Source of the DNA: Clostridia bacterium | GTDB lineage: Bacteria > Bacillota > Clostridia > Oscillospirales > CAG-272 | Assembly: GCA_017466445.1 (NCBI GenBank) | Contig: JAFTUC010000027.1 | Location: 45,811 to 109,810, forward strand | Length of the DNA stretch: 64,000 nucleotides | Direction of reading: 5' to 3' | Shown: piece after piece, positions 9,192-17,237 of the stretch | Layout of the letters: every line of letters starts with the position of its first letter | Numbering within the stretch: the first letter of the stretch is position 1 | Notes under the pieces: generated by a model | Seen by the model: only the letters and a program-made list of their open reading frames with translations | Told to the model about the DNA's origin: nothing | The model's database searches: none | Made by a program: the position numbers and the translations under genes

Positions 9192-9662
9192 TTATCTTTT
9201 AAGTCCCATCGAGACAAGTATTGCCTCTTGGCGGGAGAACATCTCCTTTTCGTCCTCGGGAGAGGTCTCGTGATCGTATCCGAGCAGGTGAAGCACCGAG
9301 TGCACGGTGAGAAAAGCAAGCTCTCTTTCGAGCGAATGTCCGTACTGCTCAGCCTGACGCTTTGCGGTGTCGTAGGATATGACTATATCTCCGAGCACGG
9401 CGTAGCCTACCCCGAAATCCTCGTCAAAAACGGGGAAGGAGAGAACGTCCGTGGGACGGTCGACTCCTCTTGTCTCGAGATTCATCTCGTGAATGCTCTG
9501 ATCGTCGAGGATCGTTACCGATATCTCGGCGACACGCTTGAAGCCCTCCGATTTAAGTGCTTTGTTTATCGCCTTTTTTATTAGCTTTTCTTCCTTTTTT
9601 GTCAGTACCTGCGGATCGTACTCATCGCTTATGTATATCCTGTTTTTTCTGAAAAGATCCAT
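9192..9662 (-). CDS. ybeY: Endoribonuclease YbeY
   Basis: A 156-residue protein with the metal-binding triad HSVLHLLGYDH (the HxxxHxxGxxH family signature) near residue 120, and RPTDVLSFP upstream. YbeY is a metal-dependent RNase for 16S rRNA 3'-end maturation and ribosome quality control. It sits between phoH and era in the conserved order; the dgkA and cdd genes often found here in Bacillus are absent. Confidence 0.96.
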   Translation of the reverse strand: MDLFRKNRIYISDEYDPQVLTKKEEKLIKKAINKALKSEGFKRVAEISVTILDDQSIHEMNLETRGVDRPTDVLSFPVFDEDFGVGYAVLGDIVISYDTAKRQAEQYGHSLERELAFLTVHSVLHLLGYDHETSPEDEKEMFSRQEAILVSMGLKR

Positions 9663-9698
9663 TGCCCTTGTTATGTATGTCCTTCCTTCTTATTTGCC

Positions 9699-10727
9699 TT
9701 ATTTGCCTTCGCTGTCGCTTTTTCTGAAGCGGTGCGGTCTGTCTCCCTCGCGAGCGGCACTTCTTTCTCTGTCGTATTTGTCATAGGCGAGGATTATCTG
9801 GCGCACGAGCCTGTGACGTACGACGTCACGCTCGCTGAATCGGTGGATATATATGTCGTCTATTTCCTCAAGGATCGTGACCGCCTCCTTGAGACCGCTT
9901 CGCATGCCTCTCGGAAGGTCGGTCTGAGTAAGGTCGCCCGTGACTACCGCCTTGGAGTTGTTTCCGAGACGGGTAAGGAACATCTTCATCTGCTCGGGAG
10001 TCGTGTTCTGCGCCTCGTCGAGAATTATGAAGCAGTCATCGAGCGTTCTTCCGCGCATATACGCAAGCGGAGCGACCTCGACTATTCCTTTTTCAACGTT
10101 TCTGAGATAGTTTTCCGCACCCATCGTCTCGTAAAGAGCGTCGTAGAGCGGACGCAGATAGGGGTCTATCTTGCTCTGAAGATCGCCCGGAAGGTATCCG
10201 AGACGCTCTCCCGCCTCGACTGCGGGTCTTGTAAGGATTATTCTCGACACCTCGTGTCTGCGAAGAGCAGATACCGCCATAGCCACGGCAAGAAAGGTCT
10301 TACCCGTTCCCGCGGGACCGATGCCGAATACGAGCGTGTTCTTTTTTATCGCGCTTACGTATTTTTTCTGACCGACCGTCTTTGCTTTTATCGGCTTTCC
10401 CTTGGCGGTTATACAGACACAGTCCGAATCAAACTCGGAAAGCTCCTCCGCACGTCCGTCCTCGATCATTCCCATGGTGTATTCGACCTTTTGCTCGGAG
10501 ATCTCCTCGCCGAGCACGAATATTCTTTTGAGATAGTTTATAACGGTGAGCGCAAGATCGACCGATCTTTCATCGTTTCCCGAGACCGAGAGCGAATCGC
10601 TTCCGCCGAGACTGTGAGTTATGCGCACGTTGAAATGCTTTTCTATGATATCCTGGTTTCTGTCATAGCTGCCGAGTATCGCCGAAAGCTGCTCGTCAGA
10701 ATCAATTGGGATTATCTTTTCGATCAT
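9699..10727 (-). CDS. phoH: PhoH family ATPase
   Basis: A 342-residue PhoH-like protein with Walker A GPAGTGKTFLA near 140, Walker B IILDEAQN and the motif TTPEQMKMFLTRLG. The N-terminal region is KH-like. PhoH proteins are cytoplasmic ATPases related to superfamily 1 helicases and associated with RNA metabolism; co-occurrence with ybeY is near universal. The charged tail after about residue 320 is poorly conserved. AAGGAGA precedes the ATG. Confidence 0.95.
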   Translation of the reverse strand: MIEKIIPIDSDEQLSAILGSYDRNQDIIEKHFNVRITHSLGGSDSLSVSGNDERSVDLALTVINYLKRIFVLGEEISEQKVEYTMGMIEDGRAEELSEFDSDCVCITAKGKPIKAKTVGQKKYVSAIKKNTLVFGIGPAGTGKTFLAVAMAVSALRRHEVSRIILTRPAVEAGERLGYLPGDLQSKIDPYLRPLYDALYETMGAENYLRNVEKGIVEVAPLAYMRGRTLDDCFIILDEAQNTTPEQMKMFLTRLGNNSKAVVTGDLTQTDLPRGMRSGLKEAVTILEEIDDIYIHRFSERDVVRHRLVRQIILAYDKYDRERSAAREGDRPHRFRKSDSEGK

Positions 10728-10762
10728 TTTGAGTAAAAAATCTCCTTTTCAAGATCCTTGCT

Positions 10763-12016
10763 TTATTTTAAATTTACGTCAGATGCAAACAAAGGGGTCT
10801 CGACGGCAATGTCGCGTATGCATTCTATACTGCACGTCAGGGTATAGAACTCGCCGTCAGTCTCGGATTCGGTACGCTCGCACAGCAAGATCCCCTCATC
10901 TCCGAGAAGGGACGAGAGCCTCTCGGCAAGCTCGCCTCTTGCGAGCCTTTCCGCCTCTGCCTCTGTAAGCGTGATCTCTTTTTCGACGTATGGAAGACAG
11001 AGCTCTCTTTCAATGGCGATAGGAAGTATCTTTTCACCCGGAAGCTCTATTTCGTCATACATCCTTATTATATCACAAGATGTAGGTGAATTTCTACCCA
11101 TAAACGAAAAATTTATTGATTTTGAGAAAAAAATAAACGATTTTTTTTCGTGTTTCTCACCGGTGTACTCCTTTTTCACCGTCTTGAGAGGAATTTTCAC
11201 CTCGATAGTTTCCTTTGTCAGTGCAAAGACCTTTGCTATAGAGCGCTCGAAATGATAGGTCGGGTTCTCCACCGGAGCCTCCGCGATGCCATCCTTCTCG
11301 TTTTGGACGAGACCGCTTATAAGCACCTGACCCTTTAAAACGCTCTCTCCTCCGAAGACGAGCCTCTGCCCACCGCTCAGCTCCACCCGATAAATAAGTC
11401 CGTCGCAGTCGGCAACTATGTTGGAGGGTCGTTCCGCTTCGGGTGCGGGTCTTGTGGATTTGTCCTTAAGGACGACCTCAACGCAGTTTCCGATAGCGTT
11501 TATCCGTATCCAGGATATACCGTCGCATTCAATAAGAAAATCGGTGCAGATGCCGTCTATATCAAGACTTGGAATGAAGGCGCCTTTTTTTAGTCCGAGA
11601 CTATCAAGCACGCGAAGAGTTTCGGAAACGCTCGTGCTCCCGTCGGGCACGACCTTTATCTGCCATATAAATCTCTGAGAAAAAAATGTTATAAGAAGCA
11701 AGGTGAGAAGCCCGAGCATAAGACCGTATCTTTTTGAGAGTGATAAAAAAAGTGCGGGCAGACCGTGATCTTCACCTACGGAAAAGCTCACGCCGATGCG
11801 TGTAAAGCTCTCACAGATCTCCTTCTTTCTGAAAAGAAATGCTCTGAAGGACAGCGCTCCGTCTTCGCTTTTAACGTAAGAAAAACGAAATCCCTTTGCT
11901 ATCATAAGGGTGAGCGCCCTTTCCGAGCCCTCGGTCACGGTCAGGGAAAATGATCCGAAAACGAGCATCAGGATGATATCGCTCGGACGCGCATACGGTA
12001 TTTTTATCTTTTTCAT
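10763..12016 (-). CDS. yqfD: Sporulation protein YqfD
   Basis: A 417-residue protein. A cytoplasmic region of about 95 residues precedes a membrane segment (YGLMLGLLTLLLITFFSQRF), then an outer domain. This domain includes a POTRA-like segment (VSETLRVLDSLGLKKGAFIP) and GNCVEVVLKDKS, as in YqfD. In Bacillus yqfCD are under sigma-E and YqfD is required for normal sporulation. The first codon overlaps the end of yqfC by 4 bases (ATGA type), supporting coupling. Confidence 0.9.
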   Translation of the reverse strand: MKKIKIPYARPSDIILMLVFGSFSLTVTEGSERALTLMIAKGFRFSYVKSEDGALSFRAFLFRKKEICESFTRIGVSFSVGEDHGLPALFLSLSKRYGLMLGLLTLLLITFFSQRFIWQIKVVPDGSTSVSETLRVLDSLGLKKGAFIPSLDIDGICTDFLIECDGISWIRINAIGNCVEVVLKDKSTRPAPEAERPSNIVADCDGLIYRVELSGGQRLVFGGESVLKGQVLISGLVQNEKDGIAEAPVENPTYHFERSIAKVFALTKETIEVKIPLKTVKKEYTGEKHEKKSFIFFSKSINFSFMGRNSPTSCDIIRMYDEIELPGEKILPIAIERELCLPYVEKEITLTEAEAERLARGELAERLSSLLGDEGILLCERTESETDGEFYTLTCSIECIRDIAVETPLFASDVNLK

Positions 12017-12255
12017 GATCTCTCCTTTCCGCTTTTGGAGATCGATACTTTCTCAATGCAGCCCTTTATGCGTACCTCGCTGCCAAAAAAATCGCATAAG
12101 TATAGTCGGTCTCCGACTATCTCTATTTCGGCACCCGAGACACGGATCGATATTAGTGTCTCCGAATAAGAGAGTATCTGCCTGCAGTCGGAGATGAGTA
12201 TGTCGCTTCCGTTTTCTATTATGATATGGTACAGTGGTATTTTGAAGGTCTTCAA
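12013..12255 (-). CDS. yqfC: Sporulation protein YqfC (YabP/YqfC family)
   Basis: A protein of about 80 residues with a small beta-rich YabP/YqfC domain, including ILSYSETLISIRV and LYLCDFFGSEVRIKG. I chose the TTG at 12255 because a strong AGGAGG (12266-12271 region) sits about 10 bases before it; a longer reading from 12279 would place the ribosome site inside the gene. It heads the minus-strand run through yqfD, phoH, ybeY, era, recO and mutS2. Confidence 0.85.
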   Translation of the reverse strand: MKTFKIPLYHIIIENGSDILISDCRQILSYSETLISIRVSGAEIEIVGDRLYLCDFFGSEVRIKGCIEKVSISKSGKERS

Positions 12256-12374
12256 TCGGAATAATCCTCCTTGGGGCAAAATATAATTTACAAAGCCTTT
12301 CGGTGATTTTATCTTATTCGGAGATCGGGCTTTTGATTACCTGATAATGGCAGGGGAGAGCTGAAAGGAGAAAA

Positions 12375-13310
12375 ATGAAAAAAATTAAGAAGCTTGCGCT
12401 GAGCGCGATTCTTACCGCTACCCTCTCGCTTTTGATTTATTTGTCGCCCGAAAGCAGGGAAGAGTTCGCAAGATCGGTTCGCTTTTGCATCGACGTGCTG
12501 ATCCCGTCGGTCTTTCCCTTTGCCGTGCTCGGATCCCTGGCGGGAAGCGAGCTTGCAGCCGTTCCCGAATTTATCACCTCGGTGGTTGGAAAGCTTTTCG
12601 GTACAGATAAGCGGTATTCAAAGGCTCTTCTTTTCGGCCTCGTTTTCGGATTTCCAACGGGAGCCTCGGCTATGAGGACGCTTCCTCTTGAAAGTGAAAA
12701 AAATGTCCGCGATTACCGAGTGACCGCGGCGATAAGCTGCGTCCCGGGGATGGCATTTACCGTGCTCGGAGTGGGTAGGGGACTTCTCGGCTCGAGCCTT
12801 TTGGGAACTGTAATTTATCTCTCAAATATGCTCGCCTCGCTTGTCGTCGGATGCACCCTTTCTGCTCTTGAAAAGAAAAAATATGCCGATAATGTGCAGG
12901 TGTCTTCCTCTCAAAATGAAGCGAGTGAGGGTGTGGTACTTACTCTTTGCGATTCGGTGACTAAGGCGGGAGGCGCGATGATAACCGTTTGCGCCTTCGT
13001 CGTCTTTTTTTCTCAGATATCGCTTCTTTTGTCACTTCTTCCGCTTCCGAAAAACGTTTCTTTTCTGCTTTCTTTGCTGTTTGAGGTGGGAGGTGCCACT
13101 AAAAAAGCATGTGAAATTTCGGAAAATTGGCGGGTCTTGCTTTCCTGCTTTGCCATTTCGTGGAGCGGTCTGTCTGTACAGATGCAGACCATTTCGATGT
13201 CAAGAGAAAGGACGCTCGGACTTAATTACGTCGCTCTTGTCCGACTTTGCGTTTCGGTGACGGCGACCCTTGTCTGCTCTGCCTTTTTGGTGATCTTTGA
13301 TCTTGCCTGA
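12375..13310 (+). CDS. YlbJ-like sporulation membrane protein
   Basis: A 311-residue protein with about eight hydrophobic segments. The N-terminal VRFCIDVLIPSVFPFAVLG and the FGFPTGAS motif resemble the YlbJ/SpoIIIAE-neighbour gate-type membrane proteins of sporulating Firmicutes. YlbJ is sigma-E dependent and needed for heat-resistant spores; this is family knowledge. It is divergent from yqfC with about 120 bases between the starts, so the two sporulation genes may share a control region. AAGGAG precedes the ATG. The fold assignment is good; orthology to ylbJ is less certain. Confidence 0.7.
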   Translation: MKKIKKLALSAILTATLSLLIYLSPESREEFARSVRFCIDVLIPSVFPFAVLGSLAGSELAAVPEFITSVVGKLFGTDKRYSKALLFGLVFGFPTGASAMRTLPLESEKNVRDYRVTAAISCVPGMAFTVLGVGRGLLGSSLLGTVIYLSNMLASLVVGCTLSALEKKKYADNVQVSSSQNEASEGVVLTLCDSVTKAGGAMITVCAFVVFFSQISLLLSLLPLPKNVSFLLSLLFEVGGATKKACEISENWRVLLSCFAISWSGLSVQMQTISMSRERTLGLNYVALVRLCVSVTATLVCSAFLVIFDLA

Positions 13311-13332
13311 TATCGCAGTAAAATGTCGATAC

Positions 13333-13361
13333 TTGACAAAAAAGCGAGATGCGTGTATAAT
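13333..13361 (+). promoter_or_regulatory. Consensus housekeeping promoter for HAD-cvpA operon
   Basis: TTGACA at 13333-13338, a 17-base spacer and TATAAT at 13356-13361: a perfect consensus. Its position 34 bases before the ATG at 13395 rules out the in-frame ATG at 13323 as the start of the HAD gene. Confidence 0.9.
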
Positions 13362-13394
13362 ATACCGTGTATCGCTAATGAAAGGACAGGCTCT

Positions 13395-14048
13395 ATGATG
13401 ATAACAGATTTTATTTTCGATCTCGGTAACGTTCTTGTGGACTATAATCCGATGAGATGCATTCTCGGTTATACTCATAACGTGATCGATGCTAACTATA
13501 TAGCGTCCGAGGTGTTCGCCTCCGAGCAGTGGATTATGCTTGATAAGGGTACTATTACGTACGAGGAGGCTCTGCGTGTCTGGAAGGAGCGCATTCCCGA
13601 AAGGCTCCATTCGCAGCTTGACGAGATCATAGCGAATTTCCATAAGCATCTGCCCGAGATACCCGAAATGACCGAGCTTGTAAAAAGGCTCAAGGAATCG
13701 GGAAAAAGGATATTCATACTCTCCAACGTGAGCGAGCGCTTCCCCAAGATAACCGAGGGGCTTGAGGTTATGAAATATGTTGACGGAGCCGTGCTCTCGC
13801 ATGAGGAAAAAACGCTGAAGCCCGACCCGCACATCTACGCCTCACTGCTGAAAAAATATTCTATAAATCCGCAGGGAGCGATATTTATAGACGATAATGC
13901 GGAAAACGTTCATATAGCAACTAAATTCGGTATGACCGGATATATATTCGACGGAGATGCGGAAAGGATCACAGAATCTTTTGCTAACCTCGGATTCTTT
14001 AAGCTTTCCGTGCCCGTAGAGGATGACGTTATAAATAGGGAGGAATAA
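13395..14048 (+). CDS. HAD superfamily hydrolase (phosphatase)
   Basis: A 217-residue HAD hydrolase. Motif I is FDLGNVLVDYN (residues about 6-16), motif II LSNVSE, motif III lysine in KPDPHIY and motif IV FIDDNAENV; the cap is the C1 helical type. Close relatives are phosphoglycolate phosphatase or YihX-like sugar-phosphate phosphatases; the substrate is undetermined. The start is fixed by the consensus promoter at 13333-13361 and the purine-rich AAAGGACAGG before the ATG. The stop is 2 bases before the next gene, so the two are co-transcribed. Confidence 0.9.
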   Translation: MMITDFIFDLGNVLVDYNPMRCILGYTHNVIDANYIASEVFASEQWIMLDKGTITYEEALRVWKERIPERLHSQLDEIIANFHKHLPEIPEMTELVKRLKESGKRIFILSNVSERFPKITEGLEVMKYVDGAVLSHEEKTLKPDPHIYASLLKKYSINPQGAIFIDDNAENVHIATKFGMTGYIFDGDAERITESFANLGFFKLSVPVEDDVINREE

Positions 14049-14050
14049 AA

Positions 14051-16765
14051 ATGATCTCAACAGTTGTTTCGGTAATAGGAGTGGTAACCACTATACTGCT
14101 TACTCTCCTGCTCGTTCTCTTCATAGTCGTAAACACCTTGAGGGGACGCTCAAAGGGATTTTTGCATTCGCTTTTGAAGATCGCGTCTGCGTTTATCGCG
14201 GGATTTCTTGCACTTCTTCTTGCAAGACCGATAGGACATACCATATCGGGCGTTCTTGCCAAGCCTATAGTAAAGGCTATATCGGGTATCTTTTCCGGAT
14301 ATGACGACCTTATGTCCGCAACCTCGGTCATAAACGATATAATAGTTGGAATACCCGGAATACTCTTTACAGTGATAATCTATATAGTGCTTTTTATCCT
14401 GTTCTATGCGCTTTTGTCGATACCGATCCACTTCCTTAAGAAGCTTATACTTGATAAATTTCCCGATTTTCCCGACCATGCGTGGGCGGGAGCGCTCTGC
14501 GGAGCATTCGTCGGTATCATAATGTTTGTCTTCTTGCTTGCGCCGCTTGCGGGAACGCTTTCGCTTGTAGGAGACGTTTCCGAAATGGTAATGGCCGTTA
14601 CCGCTGCCGACGGCAGCTCTGATACATCCGATATCACAGAAGCAGACGGTAAATCAAATCTTACCATGCTTGCCTCCGATATCGGAGCAAACACCCTGCT
14701 TGCAAACGGAGCGACCGCTTCCGTAGGTAATAATTTCATGGTGAAGACCGTTTGCTTCCTCGGAGGAAAGCCGATATATGATACCCTTACCGTTATAAAG
14801 GTCGGCGGACAAAGCATAAGCGTCTCTAAGGAGATAACGGTCATGTCGGACGTTGTGACCGCACTCTCTCCGATCTTTGACGGACGCTCGCCCTCGAAGT
14901 GGACCGAGAAGGACATAAAGAGCATCAAAAGGTCTACCGAGAAGATGGATGATTCGAAGCTCGTCGTCTCGCTTATGGCCGATATTGTTTCGGAGGTCGG
15001 GGAAAAATGGTCGGATAATAAATCCTTCCTCGGAATGAAAATGCCGAAGGTCGGAAGAAACAGCGTCGATCGATTCTTCGGGGATCTCTTCCTCGTACTC
15101 GAGAGCACTACCGAAAAGACGGTAAGCTCGGATCTCGGAGTGATCGCCGATATACTCGGACAGCTTCAGAGATACGGTGTGCTCGATTCTACCGATAAGA
15201 GCGATATCGGAAAGGATATCGGAAAGGACGGCTTCGTTTCCGGACTCCTTGAAATAATAGTTAAAAATAAACGCTTTAAGGGACTTGCCGCATCCGCAGT
15301 CAATCTCGGTGTAAGCGAAACGCTCGATATACTTAACGTTCCCGCGACCGACAGTGAGGTCTACGACCGCTTCGTAGACAAGATGGCAAACGCTATAAAC
15401 GAGGTTGGCGCAAACGGAAAAACCGAATCCGAATTCAGGGATGAGGTGTGCGATATATTCGAGAGCCACGGCATAAAAGCAAACAGAAGAGTGACCGATT
15501 GCGTTTCCGATTACTTCCTTGCCGACTTTAAGGGAAGGAACGACGTTTCCGTCGATGAGGTCTCTGCATTCTTTGCTATCGCGTTTGCGACCGATAACGC
15601 ATCTCCCGCAAATATGCACTTCGTAAACGATCCCTTCGCGGCGCTCCCGCTCGGATCGGCGAGATATAGCGGCGCAAATGCTCTCAGAGCAATGCTCGAG
15701 AGTATTCGTGAGCAGGCAGAGGAAAACGGCGAGGATGTCGATTGGGATGCGCTTGCGACCCTTACGAGCAGGGAAGCGTTCAGAAGCGACGCCGTAAAGT
15801 CGGAATCTCTTCGCGTTACCGAGGAGATGGTCGCGTCTCTCAGCTACGATGAGCTTATGCGCGAATGTAAGGATATCGAGAATATCCTTCGTGATATGAT
15901 AAAATTCTCCGAGTCTGCCGAAGCGGACGGAGGAATGAAAAAAGCGGACGTCAGTGCGCTCGGTAACGCTCTTAATACCATAGGCGGCAGTAAGATGCTC
16001 GGCAATATTTCGGACGACTTTATAAAGGCGACGCTCGGATCGGATGCGGTCAGAAGAAACGTTTCCATCTCTCAAAAGACGCTTGATTCTATGGTAGGAT
16101 CCGACGGGACCGATTATAAGAATATCCTTGTTTCGGTCCAGAATACGGCAAATATCATAGACGGACTCGGAAATGCCGAGGGTAATATCAGCGACGAGGA
16201 GCTTGACGAAAAGCTCGGATGGATGCTTGACGATATGTCCGAGAATACCGCGACCGTCGTCGGAGACATTTTTGACTCGAAAAACGCTCAGAAATTCGGT
16301 ATTCCGAAGGAAAATGCCGATAAGATAGCATCCGCCGTCAACGTTTTCTTTGTGAAAATGGCTGAAAGTAAGGCGGACACCTCCGATCCCAACGATAAGG
16401 ATATGAAGGCGTCGAAGGCGCTGTTTAAGTTCATCAGCGCTACCAAAAACAGTGAAGGCGATCTTTTCGAGACGGTCGGTATGAGCGTTTCCGAAACGAT
16501 AAGCGTCTTTATGGGCTCGCATATCTCGAGAGAGACTATGATAGAAGCGTCTTACAAGGACGGAGAGCTGATCCTTGACGCATTCGGAGTTGCGGGCTCG
16601 GTAAGCGATGAGGCAAAGCAGGAGGCTATCGAGGCTCTTGAGGACGAGACACGCAGTAACTATTCAGGTGCGCAGGATAGGACCGAATATAAAAAGGCTA
16701 TCCTTGCGATAGGCGCGGTTGTGGGAGTGGATGTATCCACTTATTTCCCGACGTGGATCGGATAA
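14051..16765 (+). CDS. Large CvpA-like membrane protein with long C-terminal domain
   Basis: A 904-residue protein. Residues 1-170 hold four membrane segments with the CvpA pattern (RGRSKGFLHSLLKI, then AFIAGFLALLLARPIG), a family linked to colicin V production and envelope integrity. The remaining roughly 730 residues are hydrophilic, helical and acidic, have no recognised motif, and end without another membrane segment. Typical CvpA proteins are 160-200 residues, so this is a very long variant. It follows the HAD gene by 2 bases and ends in a strong terminator. The N-terminal assignment is fairly good; the C-terminal function is unknown. Confidence 0.75.
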   Translation: MISTVVSVIGVVTTILLTLLLVLFIVVNTLRGRSKGFLHSLLKIASAFIAGFLALLLARPIGHTISGVLAKPIVKAISGIFSGYDDLMSATSVINDIIVGIPGILFTVIIYIVLFILFYALLSIPIHFLKKLILDKFPDFPDHAWAGALCGAFVGIIMFVFLLAPLAGTLSLVGDVSEMVMAVTAADGSSDTSDITEADGKSNLTMLASDIGANTLLANGATASVGNNFMVKTVCFLGGKPIYDTLTVIKVGGQSISVSKEITVMSDVVTALSPIFDGRSPSKWTEKDIKSIKRSTEKMDDSKLVVSLMADIVSEVGEKWSDNKSFLGMKMPKVGRNSVDRFFGDLFLVLESTTEKTVSSDLGVIADILGQLQRYGVLDSTDKSDIGKDIGKDGFVSGLLEIIVKNKRFKGLAASAVNLGVSETLDILNVPATDSEVYDRFVDKMANAINEVGANGKTESEFRDEVCDIFESHGIKANRRVTDCVSDYFLADFKGRNDVSVDEVSAFFAIAFATDNASPANMHFVNDPFAALPLGSARYSGANALRAMLESIREQAEENGEDVDWDALATLTSREAFRSDAVKSESLRVTEEMVASLSYDELMRECKDIENILRDMIKFSESAEADGGMKKADVSALGNALNTIGGSKMLGNISDDFIKATLGSDAVRRNVSISQKTLDSMVGSDGTDYKNILVSVQNTANIIDGLGNAEGNISDEELDEKLGWMLDDMSENTATVVGDIFDSKNAQKFGIPKENADKIASAVNVFFVKMAESKADTSDPNDKDMKASKALFKFISATKNSEGDLFETVGMSVSETISVFMGSHISRETMIEASYKDGELILDAFGVAGSVSDEAKQEAIEALEDETRSNYSGAQDRTEYKKAILAIGAVVGVDVSTYFPTWIG

Positions 16766-16784
16766 AAACGTAATAATTCAAAAC

Positions 16785-16825
16785 GAACCGAAAAGGGAAG
16801 TATGACCTTTTCGGTTCATTTTTTT
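16785..16825 (+). terminator. Rho-independent terminator after CvpA-like gene
   Basis: A perfect 12-bp stem GAACCGAAAAGG/CCTTTTCGGTTC with a 9-base loop, followed by seven T residues (16819-16825). The stretch 16826-16957 after it is AT-rich and shows no gene. Confidence 0.95.
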
Positions 16826-16957
16826 GTTGCCGAAAGCACCGGATTCTCGATGACCGTAATTTTCAAAATAAATGCTGTTATAATGGAAAAAGATATAAAA
16901 TCGCATTTATTTGTTGCTAAAAATAAGACTTTTGCGAAAATAATTATTAAAAAAGCA

Positions 16958-16985
16958 TTGACAAAATGTTTATTTGTGCTATAAT
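16958..16985 (+). promoter_or_regulatory. Strong promoter of the 17-kb TasA-like gene
   Basis: TTGACA at 16958-16963, 16-base spacer, TATAAT at 16980-16985, with an extended -10 TGC just upstream. Transcription should start near 16992, giving a leader of about 245 bases before the ATG at 17238. Confidence 0.85.
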
Positions 16986-17025
16986 GTCGGTGTATGGCAT
17001 ACCTCGGACACTTTAAGTGAAAAAG

Positions 17026-17134
17026 CAAAGATAAAGAAACGGACGGCAGGAAAACACAAAAAGCAAGCTTTCCTCTTTTAAAATAACGAAAATAACGAAA
17101 ATGTATGCCTCTGCCGTCTGTTTCTTCATCTTTG
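17026..17134 (+). promoter_or_regulatory. Long-stem leader RNA structure
   Basis: Bases 17026-17049 can pair with 17111-17134 over 24 positions, with one A-C mismatch and one G-U pair, enclosing a 61-base loop. The loop carries two tandem copies of AAATAACGAAA (17081-17091 and 17090-17100), each perfectly complementary to TTTCGTTATTT at 17196-17206, just upstream of the ribosome site. This suggests a regulated leader with alternative pairings. It does not match a riboswitch class I recognise. Confidence 0.6.
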
Positions 17135-17237
17135 AATATGACATCCGGGATTTTTGGTATCTCCACTTTGTCCTTAGGGCAGAGTGTGTTATACGTTTCG
17201 TTATTTCAAATTTAAATAAAGGAGGAAAATTAGGAAA
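17113..17237 (+). repeat. Second copy of the duplicated TasA-gene leader
   Basis: Nearly the same as window bases 1-125, and the similarity continues through the signal-peptide codons of both genes. The AAAGGAGG site lies at 17218-17225. The pair marks a gene duplication that copied the leader along with the 5' coding end. Confidence 0.9.

Noticed and set aside
16986-17237. Cyclic-di-GMP or another known riboswitch before the 17-kb TasA-like gene
   Set aside because: The conserved core of the GEMM class or other classes I can recall is not visible. Only the long stem and complementary repeats can be supported.
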